DNA of 64,000 bases, taken from Palsa-504 sp963769715 (GTDB lineage Bacteria; Actinomycetota; Actinomycetes; Streptosporangiales; Streptosporangiaceae). Below the pieces are notes generated by a model, which saw only the letters and a list, made by a program, of their open reading frames with translations, had not been told where the DNA came from and did no database searches. The stretch covers positions 1 to 64,000 of the forward strand of contig CAVYNE010000044.1 of NCBI GenBank assembly GCA_963769715.1, in the 5' to 3' direction. Below are positions 15,517 to 28,200 of the stretch, in pieces; position 1 is the first letter of the stretch; each line of letters begins with the position of its first letter. The position numbers and the translations under genes were made by a program.

Positions 15517-15936
15517 GTGACGGGCATCATCAGCGGAACCGCCGTCAGCGGGCAGGGTCGGCGGCGGGCCCGGCAGCCGGTCCCGCGTGCGCGCTGGGTG
15601 GAGTTCACGCTGAGCGGCGAGGAATACGCGATCCTGGTGGAGACGGCCGCGCAGGCGGGGATGGCCCGCAGAGCGTACGTCGCTCAGGCAGCGCTGACCG
15701 CTGCCGCGGACGGCAACCCGGTCAGCGGCCAGGAGCCGCTGGCGCTGGTGCTGACCGAGCTGATGCGGGCGGCTGGGCTGGTCCGCCACATCGCCGCGAA
15801 CCTGGATCAGGCGGTCGCCAAGCTGAACGCCACCGGGCAACCCTCCGGGGACCTGCCCAGTTACGCCGCCGAGAGCATCCGCCGCGCCGACCACATCGAC
15901 CAGGTAGCCGACGAGGTACGCAAGGCCCTGCGGTGA
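15517..15936 (+). CDS. MobC-like mobilization accessory protein
   Basis: This 139-residue basic protein has a ribbon-helix-helix-like N-terminus (ARWVEFTLSGEEYAILVETA, GMARRAYVAQAAL) and a C-terminal helical region (ELMRAAGLVRHIAANLDQAV, KLNATGQ). This is the plan of MobC proteins that bind oriT and recruit a relaxase. GTG 15517 follows GGGGAG by nine bases. The relaxase gene begins 25 bases after its stop, supporting one mobilization operon. Confidence 0.8.
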   Translation: MTGIISGTAVSGQGRRRARQPVPRARWVEFTLSGEEYAILVETAAQAGMARRAYVAQAALTAAADGNPVSGQEPLALVLTELMRAAGLVRHIAANLDQAVAKLNATGQPSGDLPSYAAESIRRADHIDQVADEVRKALR

Positions 15937-15961
15937 GGTTCGCTGTGACCACGGTGACGGC

Positions 15962-17479
15962 GTGATCGGGAAGATCAGCACCCCGCGCGGGGAGCATGTC
16001 CAGCCGTTGCTGTACTACTTGTTCGGTCCCGGCCGCCATGAGGAACATACAGATCCCCACGTAGTGGCTGGCTGGCGTCACCCAGCCGGCCTCGAACCTT
16101 TGCTGCGGCCCGATGGCAAGCGAGACTTCACCAAGCTCGTCGGGCTGCTCCTGCAGCCGCAGGCCGCCATCGGCAAGCGAGCTTATGCGCGGCCGGTGTG
16201 GCACTGCTCGATGCGGGCCGCGCCAGAGGACCGGATGCTCAGCGACGATGAGTGGGCCGCCATCGCGCATGACGTGATGCACCGTACCGGGCTGTCTCCG
16301 TACGGTCAGGAAGACGAGGCCGTGCGCTGGGTCGCGGTCCGGCACGGCGATGACCATATACATCTGGTCGCCATGCTGGCCCGCCAGGACGGGGGCAAGC
16401 CCAGCTTGTCCTGGGAACGGTACAAGGTCCGCGCCGCCTGCCTGGCTGCCGAGCAACGCTACGGGCTGCGCCCCACCGCGCCCGCCGACCGTACCGCGGC
16501 CCGTCGCCCGACCCGCGCGGAGAACGAGAAGGCCGCCCGCCGCGGCCTGGACGAAGCTCCCCGGATCACGCTGCGGCGGCAGGTCGCCACCGCCGCCGCG
16601 TCCGCGAACAGCGAGCAGGAGTTCTTCGCCCGCCTGGATGCGGCCGGAATTTTGGTCCGTAAGAGGTTCAGTCTCAAGAACCCCGGCCAGGTTACCGGGT
16701 ACTCGGTCGCGCTACCCGGCGACACTACCAAAGACGGCGGCCCTGTCTGGTACGGCGGCGGCAAGCTGGCCGCTGATCTGAGCTGGCCCAAGCTGCGGCA
16801 GCGGTGGACTCCGCCCAGGTCGTCACCGGGCGTTGGCCGACTGACCGCCGAGGAGCGGAACGCGATCTGGGATCATGCAACCCGCGTGGCCGCTGATGCC
16901 GCCGCGCAGATCCGCAGCCTGGCCTGGACCGACCCGGCTGCTGCCGCCGACGCCGCCTGGGCCACCTCCGACACCCTGCACGTGGCCGCCGCCATGCTCG
17001 GCAGCCGCATCCTGCGCCAGGCCGCCGACGCCTACGACCGCGCCGCCCGGTCGCCTTATGGCCGCATCCCGCCGCCCACCCCGGCCGGGAACCGGCTCCG
17101 CCAGGCCGCCCGGCTGCTGTCAGCGTTCGCCTGCCTGACCGGTAACCACTCCATGGCCCCGACCATGCTCATCATCCGACTGGCCGCGCTCACCGAAGCG
17201 GTCGCCGAACTCCGTGACGCCCAGCAGCACGCCGCCCAGGCCGCCGCAGCCCGCGCCGCTGCCGAACGGCTGTACGCCGCCGCACGCCCGGCACCACCCG
17301 CACAGCCGCGCCCGGCCCAGCGCGCTAGCACCGCCGCTCAGCTCGCCGGGCTGTCTTTCCCCCACTCAGCCCGGCCAGCTACGCGACCAGCGACACCAGG
17401 ACAGCCCGGTCCGGCTCCGGGCGGACCGCCACCAGTGCCACGGCCGCCACCACCGAGGCCACGCGGCCCCACCCGCTGA
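15962..17479 (+). CDS. Relaxase/mobilization nuclease
   Basis: The 505-residue protein nicks the element at oriT and pilots single-stranded DNA into a recipient. The three-histidine metal site appears as HGDDHIH at residues 128-134. Tyr18/Tyr19 (LLYYLFGPG) are candidate catalytic tyrosines. The C-terminal third is Ala/Pro-rich and helical, as usual for actinobacterial relaxases. GTG 15962 has only a weak ribosome site and may be coupled to the MobC-like gene. No conjugation pore genes are present, so the element is mobilizable rather than self-transmissible (inference). Confidence 0.88.
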   Translation: MIGKISTPRGEHVQPLLYYLFGPGRHEEHTDPHVVAGWRHPAGLEPLLRPDGKRDFTKLVGLLLQPQAAIGKRAYARPVWHCSMRAAPEDRMLSDDEWAAIAHDVMHRTGLSPYGQEDEAVRWVAVRHGDDHIHLVAMLARQDGGKPSLSWERYKVRAACLAAEQRYGLRPTAPADRTAARRPTRAENEKAARRGLDEAPRITLRRQVATAAASANSEQEFFARLDAAGILVRKRFSLKNPGQVTGYSVALPGDTTKDGGPVWYGGGKLAADLSWPKLRQRWTPPRSSPGVGRLTAEERNAIWDHATRVAADAAAQIRSLAWTDPAAAADAAWATSDTLHVAAAMLGSRILRQAADAYDRAARSPYGRIPPPTPAGNRLRQAARLLSAFACLTGNHSMAPTMLIIRLAALTEAVAELRDAQQHAAQAAAARAAAERLYAAARPAPPAQPRPAQRASTAAQLAGLSFPHSARPATRPATPGQPGPAPGGPPPVPRPPPPRPRGPTR

Positions 17480-17564
17480 CGATGCGAGCACGCACAACTC
17501 AGCGCATCAGATATATGACTCCAGGCACGATCACCGCAAAGGGCGCGCTCCGCGCGTCACAAGT

Positions 17565-17580
17565 GTGCCCAGACGGGCAC
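17565..17580. terminator. Hairpin between relaxase and brxL
   Basis: GTGCCC and GGGCAC form a 6-bp stem around AGAC. It lies between the converging relaxase and brxL genes and could act in both directions, though no T tract follows. Confidence 0.4.
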
Positions 17581-17646
17581 CCTTGACCGCGATCCCGCCC
17601 GGATCGTGTTCGCGTCTGCGACCGGACTCGACGGTTGGCCCTGATG

Positions 17647-19705
17647 TCACTCTGCCAGCGCCTTCAGCAGCGCATCCTGGGCGTCACTGTAGAAGAGGAA
17701 CGAGACCTTAGTCGCGACCTCGTCACTGACGTCGAGCAGTTGGCGGCGGGCTGATACGGGAAGCAGCAGCGCGTTAGCGCCCTTCTCCATCGCGTGCTCG
17801 GCGAGCGCTGCGGCGTTGAACACGGTCTCGACGCCGCCTCCAAGCGAGAGGCTCCCCACTGTGATGAGTCCTCCACGGATCGAGCGCTGCAGCATAGCCG
17901 ACGCGAGCGCGAGGAGGATCGGCAAGCCGAGCCCGGCCCCGGACCTCGCCGTATCAATGGCCCGGACCTGCGCCGTGAGGTTATGCTCACGCGGGTCGCG
18001 GTCGCCAACGAGACCACGACCCTGAGCAATCAGATTCTGCTCAGCGACCTTGAAGCTCTCGCGCAGAGGTGCGGGCGCAGCCTGGTTGAGCAGTCCGCGC
18101 GCCCCGGCACCCGGGGTGTCGGCTGCCTCGATGCGGTACAGGCCGGGGCCGACGTCGCCGCCGCCCTCGGCGATCGCCCAGACCTGGCCCGGTGGGAGCG
18201 GGTCTAGGCCGATGGTGTCTGGGCTGGCGAGTTCTGGGGTCGAGACGAACTGCTCGATGCCCTCACCGATCCGGTAGCCGAACTGAGTGTTGCGGAACTC
18301 CGCAGCCCCGATGCGTCGCTGCTGTTCCTTGACGCGACGTCGGCACTCAAGGGCAATACGCACGGCCCACTCAAGATCCTCGTCAGGGATCGGTGCCTCA
18401 GCATCCGGATAGAGCAACTTCAACAGGCCGTCGATCGTCTTGTTGACCGCAGACAGGTCGCGTCCGGAGAGCGCATCGGAGTAGGTCACCCGCCCTTGGA
18501 CGGCAGTCAGACGCGACTGATCGCGTAGGTGTGACCAGCACTCAGAGAGGAAGTCGCTGACCAGCCCGAAGTGACGGGTGAAGTAGGTTGGGTTGAGCTT
18601 AGGGACGTCCCACCCGGGCAGGTATGCGTGAATGCGGTCCATGAAGGCAGTGTCGTCGCGCATCTCGGGAGGCAGAGGTGAGAACAGGTGCCCAATGCGC
18701 TGCTGGTGGGCAACATCGACGTCGAAGTTCCCGACGAGCACGATCGAGCCATCGGCCCGGATCGACTCTCTGCCCCGGGAGAATTCCCCGGACTCCATGT
18801 AGCCCTTCATGATGTTGACGCCGTCCTTCTGGTCGAAGGAGACGCCAGAGACCTCGTCGAAGCACACAACGTCGTACTGCGCCACTAGCCCGCGCTGGCC
18901 TGTGGCATTGTTGACGAACATGCGGGCCACAGTCGCCTTGCCACCTGAGATGAGGTGGGCATACGGCGAGACCTGCTGGAACAGGTGCGACTTGCCGGTG
19001 CCTCGAGGTCCGAGCTCGACCATGTTGAAGTTGCGCTGCACGAACGGCACCATCCGAAGCAACAGCACGTCCTGCTCACGCGTGCTCAGGCGCTCCGGCT
19101 CAAAGCCGACAGAGCGGAGCAACAGGTGCTTCCACTGCTCGGTAGTGAACTTCGGGCGGCCCTCGGCCAGCCGCTTGAGGGAGTCTCGGGTGGAGAGCTG
19201 GATCGGCCGCAATGATCCAATCGAGAACGGCTTGCCGTTGTTCTCGTCGGCGATAACAGCGTCGTAGCAGAGATCCACCTCGGCATAGAAGCCGCCGGTG
19301 AGCATTCGTTCGTTGTCGCGGACGACGGAATCGTCGATGCGCACGTCCCTGAGGCCAAGGCTCGGCAGCTCCGCGAGGTAGGCGTTCGACTTGGCGTCGA
19401 GTCGCGCCTTGACCAGGTCGATCAGCTTGACGGTCATACGCTCGCGGGCGCGGGACTTGAACAGCTCCTCTTCGCCCGCCCGAACGGTCCGGTCGGCGAG
19501 GAGCCGACGGACGATCTGCAGGCCCTCTTCGATCTCCTCCGGATCCGTGGTCGCGCAGTAGCGGCCGATCAGGAACTCTCCGACGTACGTCGGCACTGGG
19601 ATAGGCGCCCTTGAACTGCTGTGCGAGGTCCTTGCGGACCACGTACCCCTCGAAGGCGGACGCGGCGAGCTCATCGATCGGGTCGAGCATGATCGTCTCG
19701 GTCAC
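17647..19705 (-). pseudogene. brxL: BrxL, Lon-like ATPase of BREX type 1, one frameshift
   Basis: BrxL is the ring-forming AAA+ protein at the end of type 1 BREX operons. GTG 19705 has AGGAGG six bases upstream and overlaps the pglZ stop. The start reads LDPIDELAASAFEGYVVRKD. Near 19598-19600 the frame must shift by one base to continue as PVPTYVGEFLIGRYCATTDP and then uninterrupted to the end. Walker A is GPRGTGKSH, Walker B is VVCFDEVSG, and a Lon-like C-terminal domain follows (GLITVGSLSLGGGVE). The extra base is in a CCC run (GGG on the plus strand). Restart from an internal codon would remove the N-terminus. Confidence 0.88.
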
Positions 19706-22052
19706 TCGGCGCCTCCTACCGTTGTCTTGCGCTGCGCGAGGACGGCGCCGTCGGGTGCGAGGAGGACCACGTACGCGGTCGTTCCCTCTGCCGCCCTGTC
19801 CTCATCGACCAGGACCTTAATCTCGCCGGGGTCGGATGGTTGCTTCGGGCCGCCGACGACGCTGCCGGAGTCGCCTGGAGCCAGGCGAACCTCGGCAACG
19901 ACCTCCGTGTCCGCAGGCGCGAAGTCAATCCTGCACCGCTGTCCAGTCCACCGGATCGCCTCGATCTGTGCGGTCGTCGTCACTCCGCCAGCGGCGCCAG
20001 CGCCGGTTGTGATGTCCAGTACCGGGATCACGCACTCCTGAAGGCTCAGGCCGCCGTGCTCGTAGAAGGTTCCTGCTTCGAACGCTGCGGCACCGGGAGC
20101 GCTCACCATCTCGATCGAGGTGTCCCAAGTCCACGTGACGACCGGGAAGTCGGGACGTTTCGCGCCGGCCTTCAGCCGGGCTACCCGCGGCTTGCGTGCC
20201 GCGTCCCCTTCTGTGACGGCAAGAGGGAGCGTCACCTTCGTTGCCGGTGCCGCCGGGAGCATGAAGCCATGATCGGTCACGACGGTGACGCTGGTGCCAG
20301 CCTGCGGTCAAGAGGCCCTGGATCCGTTCGGCGACGAGGTCAAGCTGCTGGTCCAGCATCTCCGACAAGGTATGCCCGTGGTCATGGCCGAGTGCGTCAA
20401 TGGTGTTGGACTGGGTCCAGCCGACCCCCGTGGGGTCACCGATCTCGGCCAGCTTCCAGTCAAGGAACTGAACGCCGGCATCGGCGAGCGCGTTGCGGAA
20501 CACCTGCCCCTTGACGGATCGCCCTTGGTCGTCAGCCGCGTCGAACGCCGGCCCAGCTTGCCATTTCGCTGCTACAGGCGCGACTGCGGGCTGGCCGGTC
20601 GGGGTGACGGTGGGGAAGGCGGCTAGGCGCGGTCTCATGGTGAGACTGAGTGGGGCAAGCTTCCTCGCGAGTCGGTGTGCCAGATCGAAGCGGAGCGCAT
20701 CGACGAATACGACGCACGTGCCGTGCTGTACGTCTAGGCCGACTTGACCGGCGTAATCGGTTGCCGCGGCCTGAAAGGCCCGCGCGGTCTCGTCCAGCCA
20801 TGGGTCGTAGACGGCATGGAGCGCCGACGCAGACAGCGGAACGATCCGCCGCTGAGGTTGCCGAGGCGAGGGCACGTATTGCGAGATCGTCGATCATGCA
20901 GCCGTCGCTCGCATACCACTCCGCCATGGCGCTCAGCTCGCCGTTGGCGACTCCAGTGGCGGTCAGGTCAGCCAGTTCGGCCAGGCATGCGGTTGCCTGG
21001 GCCAACGGTGCCTGTCCAAGCTCGCCCCAGACGCTCTCTTCGCGGCGTACATGCACAGCCGCGAGTTCCTTGAGCGTGGCGCGCACCTGCCCCGGATCCG
21101 GTTTCGTCCCGAGGGCGGCGAGAGCCTTTCGAAGGTCGCCCTCCTGCTCCTTGTTCCACGACGGCCAGGAGTCCGGATGGGGATCGGTGTCGCCAAACAG
21201 GGCTCCGTCAGGCCTCGCCTTGTCCAGCAGGGCCGGAATGTTCGGGTAGCGCCGAGGGCTGTCCGCGAACCGAGCCCACACTTCGGACCAGGCGCCTTGC
21301 CGGGCACCAAGCTGGCCCGCGGCCGTGAGCGGCCCGTCTTTCGCTGGGTCGAAGCTGTAGGTGGTGCGGCACGTCTCGACGAAGGCGTCCCACTGCGCTC
21401 GGCCGAGGCTGGAGACGGTGGTATCTGGCTCGTCAAGCCACTGCAGCAAGGTGCGCACGCTGTCGGTGATGACAAGCGAGTGAAGCCGAGCGGCGTCCAG
21501 CCGTCCCATTCGCTTCAGGTCCTTGACATCCTCTGCGAGCAGGCGCTCCAGAACACTCGTCAAGGCCGACTTCGCCTTCACGTCGCCGCCTAGATCCAGG
21601 CCGACACCGTGCTTGGAGCCGAGGAAAGAGTGCGGAGTCCAAGGGACTTGGCCATGGGCTGACGGCCACCACACGGAGCGCAGCGCCACATCAACGAGTG
21701 GAGCCAACGCCGCATCGAGGTTGGCGGCATCGGTCAACCCACTGCGTGCGATGCCCGGCAGGTAGATCACCCAGGGGTTCCTGGCATCGTGCTCCGCCAA
21801 GTAGGCCGGAAGCTCAACTTTGTCTGGAGCCGCAAGGACAGCACGGAGCCAGATCGCAGGTCCCTGCGCCTTCGCCGGGTCATAATCGCCGAGCACGAGG
21901 ATCGGAACCGCCTCCTGCAGGTCTCCGATCACAGGCTCCCAAGCCCGGTCCGGGTCCGGCCAGAACACGGCAACCGGCGGCACAGTCGCATCCGCATTGT
22001 GCTGGGCAGCAGCTCGCAATGCGTGCGCGACGACGGCACGAACGGCTGTCAT
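19702..22052 (-). pseudogene. pglZ: PglZ, alkaline-phosphatase-superfamily protein of BREX, two frameshifts
   Basis: PglZ is the conserved metallo-hydrolase-fold protein of BREX systems. ATG 22052 overlaps the pglX stop. The first frame runs to about 20840 (GCMIDDLAIRALASATSAAD). The second carries LHAVYDPWLDETARAFQAAA and the metal-site strand CVVFVDALRFDLAHRL. The third starts near 20297 with TSVTVVTDHGFMLP, another metal-binding block, and ends GGAE. Each junction needs the removal of one base. The order and content are complete, so this is a full-length gene with two single-base shifts. Confidence 0.88.
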
Positions 22053-25000
22053 CGGGATTCCCTGCTTCCGGCCCCCGCCTGCTGTCGGGCAGCTCGCCGC
22101 TCCTCCAGCGTGGGGTGCAGATCGTTGATGCGTTCCGTCCCGTCAGGGTCGATGCCCCGATCCTTCTTCCAATGTCACGTTGACCTTGGAACGCAGCACT
22201 CCAGCGGTGACGAACGGGCGGATGTTGAGGCGTACGCCGTCATCGAGGTCTGGATCCCACCCGATCGGCTGCTCGTGCATCTCCTTCCAGCGCACATAGA
22301 CGTCGTACGGCGGCGCACCCTCAAGGATCAACTTGAGACGCCCTTGCAGGTCCAACGCCGCGGCGAGGCGCGTATCCGCGCCTGCCCGGCCCGCGTCTGC
22401 CTCGTACTTCTGCCGCTCGATCCATGCCCCGAGGACGGTGAACGTAAGCTTCTCCAGCGTGCGATGGTCGAGCCGATGGTAATTGACGATCGCGGAGAAG
22501 CCGTCCTTACGGCCGTCCCAGACGTGCCACAGGAAGGGCCGGTTGTCGAAGACGTTAACGTGCTGCGTGAAGAATGACGTCCCGCAGCCAGTCCTCAAGC
22601 CGACCGTTCTTGCCACCGGCTTCGGTGACAAGGGTTCGCTCAAGGGTATTTGACCATCGATTTCCGTAGGCAGTAGCGAGCAGCTCGCGGAGTCGAGTGG
22701 CGAGGTCCGGCTCGCCAGGCAACGCTTGAAGAGCGGCGATGCCGTCGGCATCGACAAACTGGTCAAGGTCATCGGACTGCTGATCCGGCCACCGGTAGCC
22801 AAGAAGGCGTGCGACCGCCACCTGGAGCGGGTGGGCCGAACTGGACACATCTGCCCCTAAAGAGCCATTGCGTCGGGTCGTCGGAGTGCGGCTCCGGAAG
22901 AGGTCCGATCTCCTCAGCGACGCTTTTGCCAATGCTCAAGGTCGAAACGGAACCTTGATTAGGTAGCCGGCTCCTGACCTTCACCTTGGAGTTGATCGCG
23001 TCGGACGGCGTCAGCATATTCGCGGTGACTGCAGAAAAGCCCAGATCGCAGCACGGTGGGCTTCGTCTAGCGGGATAATGGGAACCGTAGCGTGATTGAA
23101 CATTTCCCCCAGAGTACAACGTGACGCGCATGCCGGCCCATCTGCGCACTAGAATGCCGCGCTTCCCCAGGACAGCGCGGTGGATTGAAGTTATGTGCCT
23201 TCGAGTCTTGAAGAGCGCCAGCTGACCGTGCCCTCCCAACGAAGGACGTACTCACGTCCCGAAAAGTCCGCTGTCGCATGACGGAGCCGTGATGTAACGC
23301 TCCCAGACGTTGACCTCGGCTACCGGCACCTCCCAGAAATGCGAAGACAAACCGCGCGGTCATCAGTCTGTTACCAGTGCCCTGCCAAGCTTGTCGCGTA
23401 TGCGGGAAAGCAGTATCTCCCGGCGAGATCGCGAGCGAATCCGAGGATCGGATTCTGACCAGCTGTGCGTGCGGCGTATCCAACGAGGTCTATCTCGCTC
23501 AGCCTTAAGAGCCTTGCCTTCGAATCCACGAGTCTGGTCGTTGCGAGCATCCGACGAAACGCATGCTCTCCGACCGGGTCGCCCGACAGGATCACCAAAG
23601 CGCGACTTGACCACTTGTCCTGTGATCTGTCCGGAACGCGCCGGGCCCCAACGGCGCGACAACATTCGATCCGCTCGTCGACAGCAGACTTGCTCGTAGC
23701 GAACTCATAGATGACTTGAGGAAAAGCCAGTTCTCGGCGATGACCGCAGCGACGGTGCCCGCCGCTCGCGAGGGAGGAAGCGCTCAAGAAACGCAGTCGC
23801 AAGTTCGGATGGCTGAGTTCGGGAAGTGCTGCTCGATAAATGCAGGAGCGCTATCCATCCATCCGTTGCGTACTGAGATATGGAGGATTCGTTGCTACCA
23901 GAGTGTATGTGCGCTAGAGCAGTCCGGCAGCGTGAACCACATCGTCGGCCGCATGTCCCAGAACTGTCTGGTATCGCTGTTGCTCGCGTCGCAGTGCGCT
24001 TGCGAGTAAGCGGCGCGAACCGTTCCCACGTAACACCGATACTCAGGTCGCGACCGAAGAGAGTGCCGTCTCGAGTCTGTCGGCTGGCCGCGGGTCGATG
24101 AGGGAACCGAGGGTGTCCGCATTGCGGAAGAGAGAGTGAAGACGAACGAGTAACCTTGCGGAGTTCATCGTTGTCGCCAGCTAGCGCTTCCCATTCCTCG
24201 CGCAGTCCGCCGCACCGGAACCCCAGAGCAAGCGATCTGCGGTGCCGGCAGGTCGCGAAAGCCACCTTGCTTCCATGCCTCGATCGCCACGTTGAAGGTG
24301 GCGATCTGCGTGCATCGGGGGTCGAGTTCGAGTCCGTAGAGGTTCTCGCGCAGGACCGCATCCTGCGCGACTGCCGGGGAGAGGCCCTCCTCCTCTGCCC
24401 TCATGCGCCAGAGCATGCCGAACATGGCGACAAGGAAGTGGCCGGATCCGCAGCATGGGTCCATGACGGTGACCTCGGCAGCGGTCGTCGGCCACTCGGG
24501 GAACGTGCCAGCGGCAGGCGTGCCGTCATCCAGGCGGCGGAGGTATTCCCACGAGTCGATGAGCGGAGACTCCGGGTGACGGGCCGCCCACCAGGCACCG
24601 AGAGAGTTCTCCAGGAGGAAGCGGACCATGTAGTTCTCTGTGAAGAGCTGCGTCACGGGCGAGAGGTCAGCCCCGCCGATCTTGACCCCCGACTCGTTGA
24701 CCCGCTTCTTCTCTGCCGTCTGCCAGAACTGATAGACCCAGCCGAGGGCGTCTTCGGTGACGAAGACCTCAGTGGGGATCCCGAGAAGGATGCGCTCCAG
24801 CTCAAGACGGTGCTCGGTGGCGAAACGAACTTGCACGGTCGGATCGTCTAGGCGGAAGACCCCGGGCAGGATCTCGGAAGCGAAGATGGCTGCCACCGAC
24901 CACCCGTCAGGCTCGCCTAGGTCGTCCGCGAGATCGGAGCAGTCCTCCAGCGTGAGCGGTGTGTCACGGAACTCAGGGTGACGCAGGAGGCCATTGACCT

Positions 25001-25289
25001 CAAGGAACCTCGCAAACAAGAGGCGGTGCCACTGCTCGTAGGCGACCTCGCGCACGAGATTAGTTAGCTGTGCCCCGGAACGAGCCGTGTCATCGCCAAG
25101 TTGGCGCGCCTTCTCCCGCAAGGCAAGGCGCAAGGCGTTGTCGTCATGGCTTAGGTAGGCGGGTCGGCTCGGCTCGGCCACTGCGAGCGCGTGCAGTGCG
25201 TCCGCCGCTGCGCGCTCTGCGGCGGCGCGGGCTCGCTGGACCGAGGTATCAAGGTGACGCCGCTGATCGGCATTCAGAACGTCGCTCAT
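22049..25289 (-). pseudogene. pglX: PglX, BREX adenine-specific DNA methyltransferase, heavily frameshifted
   Basis: PglX methylates the BREX recognition site on host DNA. The N-terminal 345 or so codons are clean and include the SAM site DPCCGSGHFLVAMFGMLW. From about 24206 the gene switches frame at least ten times. Recognisable pieces in order are REEWEALAGDNDELR, FRNADTLGSLIDPRPADRLE, the catalytic VATNPPYLS at 23878-23889, ELATAFLERFLP, GTVAAVIAENWLFLKS, ALVILSGDPVGEHAF, LPEPHSDDPTQWLF, PLQVAVARLLGYRWPDQ, FFTQHVNVFDNRPFLWHVWD and WKKDRGIDPDGTERINDLHP. In-frame TGA and TAG near 24043 and 23911 add nonsense. It cannot encode a functional enzyme as written. Confidence 0.88.
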
Positions 25290-28200
25290 TGGCCCTTCAC
25301 CACCACGATGTCGTGCTCAGCGAGTGCACCCGTGAGCTTCTCGCGAAGCTCGTCAAGGTACGGCTCGACCTCCTCGGCACTACGAAGGCTAGCCGTCGGA
25401 ACCGTGACAGTGGCGGACCTGGGCGCGGTCAGGCGCACCGCTGCCTCAAGCGCCTTGGATGCCCTGGTCGGCACCGCATCCAGAACGGCTTCCCATGCCG
25501 CGAGGGGCCGACGCTGGACGGCGGCCAGTACAGCGGAGGGATCGCCGAGTTCAGGCATGCCTTCGGGTGCGAGGCTGTAGTCGGCGAGCAGTTGCTCCTG
25601 CTTCGCCGAGTCGAGCGCTGACCAGGCCGACTGCTGCCGTAGCCCTTCCACAGCCTGCTGGCGGGTGGCTTCGAGGGACTCAGCAGCGTTCCGGACCGCC
25701 CCCCGCACAGCGGCTGCGAGATCGCCCAGGATCGGACTGATCTGGTCGGTATCTGCCAGCAGTTCCCGGGTGCTCTCGAAGGCGGAGAGCCGGGCGCGCG
25801 ACTCAGCAGCGCTTCCCAAGCTCGCTGCCGCCTCCGCGAGTGAACGCGCAGTGGTGAGAGTCTCAAGCCGCAGTGCTCGTCGCCGTTCCAAGGTCTCCAG
25901 ACGCTCGGAGAACTCCGTGATCTCATCCTTCGCAGTGAGCAAAGCATGAACGCGGTCGTTGCCGGATGTCGTCAGCACCACTTCAATCGACGTTGGGTAC
26001 GCGATATCCGGCAGCGGCGCGGGACCTGATGCAGCAGCCGCCCGCTGGGAAAGCTGCGTGACCGCCTGCGCAGCAGCGGCAACCAGCGTGTCGTTGTCGG
26101 CGGGCACCCCGAGCTTGTTCAGCAGGCTTCGGGCAGCGATCTTCTCGCTTGTCTTCAGGACGGTCGACTCACGCCTCAGATGTACCGTGCCGAGACGGGT
26201 CTGTGACAGCACCTGGCTCGTGCTCGCGTCGGAGCCGTTGACCGTTGCCCGAATCAGGCCGGTGTCGATCAGCACCCCGATGGAAGCCATCAGGGCTTCA
26301 CGCGGCCATCCAAACGGTGCGGACTGAACTGCCTTCTCGACCTCCGTCGCAGGGGTGCCAGCAGCGCCGATACGACCAAGGACCTCTTTGACGACGGGGT
26401 GCTGCTCCGGGGTGCCGTCGTAGCCGACGGCCTTGAGCGCGTCGGTCCCGGACCCCTTCCGGATCCGGTCGATCACCTGCGGCCACCGCGGGTCGTCAGC
26501 AATGTCGAACTTGCTGAACAGGCGGACGGCCGCCGACTGCGCACCATTTTCGATGCGCTCGCGCAGTGAGACGCCCGTCGGCACAGCCCCTCCGCCGAGC
26601 ATGACGCTCGCCTTGCCGAGAATGTCCCGGACGTGGTCGCGGACCTGGGTCTGAGCACGATCGAGACGCGACTCCATCGAACGCCGGGCCTGCTTGCCCT
26701 CATCATCCTGCGGGAAGCCTTGCTGGTCGAGCACTCGCTGTGCCGCCATCCGATTGCGCAAAGCGGCCGCGAACGAGGTGGCCTGGACTCTCGGGAGATG
26801 TACCAGAACGATCGGCGAGTCCGAACCGAGTCCCCGCGCCTGATCCTCGAACTGCCTGGCCGTAATGCCGTCGTCCCATTCAGAACGCAGCCAGACGGGC
26901 AGGAGGTCTGTGATTTGCGGCTGTGAGGGGTCGCTATGGAAGGCGATCTTCCGGGCGACCTTGGCCCTGCCCTGCACGACCGACGCCGGTAGGGTCTTCT
27001 CGACATCTTCGCGCAGCAGCTTGTCGCGCTCGGTGGTGATCTCGCTGTCGGTCAGCTGGGCGGAGTGGCGGCGGAAGGCTTCGTCCCATGTGCGTCCAGC
27101 GGCAGTCTGGAGTCGGTACTCGTCCCCGTCCTGCTGGAGAATCCCCTCCTCCGCCATCTGCTCAAGAAGAGGCGGGATTGCCTGGCGCAGCCTCTCACCA
27201 TCGTGCGCGAGATCTTCCACCAGAAGATCTACGAGGTGGTCTGACGTGGCTCGGACGCCGATGTCCGCGTGTCCGGTTGTCGGCAGCAGGCTGATCAGGT
27301 GGATCAGGCCGAGGACCCGCCCTCGAAGCGGGTTCTTCTGTCCCTGCTCGTGGATGAGCCGCTGCGTCTCCTTGAGCAGCAATCCGGCACCGTTAAGGTC
27401 CTCGTGCTTCGCCGAGTAGAGGAAGTCAGCGCCGACAACGTTGCCGACTGCTGCGGGGGCAACCTGGCGGTTCGCGTCGTGCACGATACGTAGCTGGGAG
27501 CGAAGCTGGCCAGCACGCCCCGCATCAGCCTGCCGCAGCACGCTCTCCCAGAATCGGCGGCGGCTGGGCAGGAGCGGGTAGTCCTCAAGCAGGTCCTTGT
27601 CGTCCTGGGCGGAATGCTGGATCTTGCTCCCGACGAGCTGGCGCGAGATCGGCCCGGCGACATCCGCAAGGGCTCTCTCCAGCAGCGGTCGCTCGGCCGG
27701 CTCCTTGTTGAGCAGCACGCGACGTACGACCGCGTCAACGTCCTGGTTCTTGAGAACGACCTTGACGGTGAACCGGTCCTGGATCTTCTGCAGGGTCGCG
27801 TCCGCAGTGAGTTCCTGCTGTCCGGTGGCGACGAGAAGCACTCGTCCCTCAAGCTCGCGCGAGACGGACTCGACGAGGTTCTGCACCTCCATCGCGCGGC
27901 CACCATCGCCGCTGATGTACTGCTGCACCTCGTCGAGCACGATCAGAGTTGGAGGGACGACACCGCCGCCAACGTGCCGCAGGACCCTGCGGAGCAGCGC
28001 GATGGTCTCAGCGGTGGTGAGGGAGCGGGTATCCGGCGGGAACTGGCTGCGGAGTGCCTTCCGCACGTCCGCGCCGGTGTCCGCGAAGCCAGGATCAACG
28101 GCCAGGATGGCGTTAGCCAGCCGGCTGCTCAGGTTGTACTCGCCGAGTTCCTCAATGAAGTCTCCTCCCGCTTCCTCGACGTGGGACCGAACCTCATCGA

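Noticed and set aside
15063..15965. Plus-strand open frame of about 300 codons across the control region
   Set aside because: It crosses the hairpins and the MobC-like gene in another frame and has no protein-like composition.
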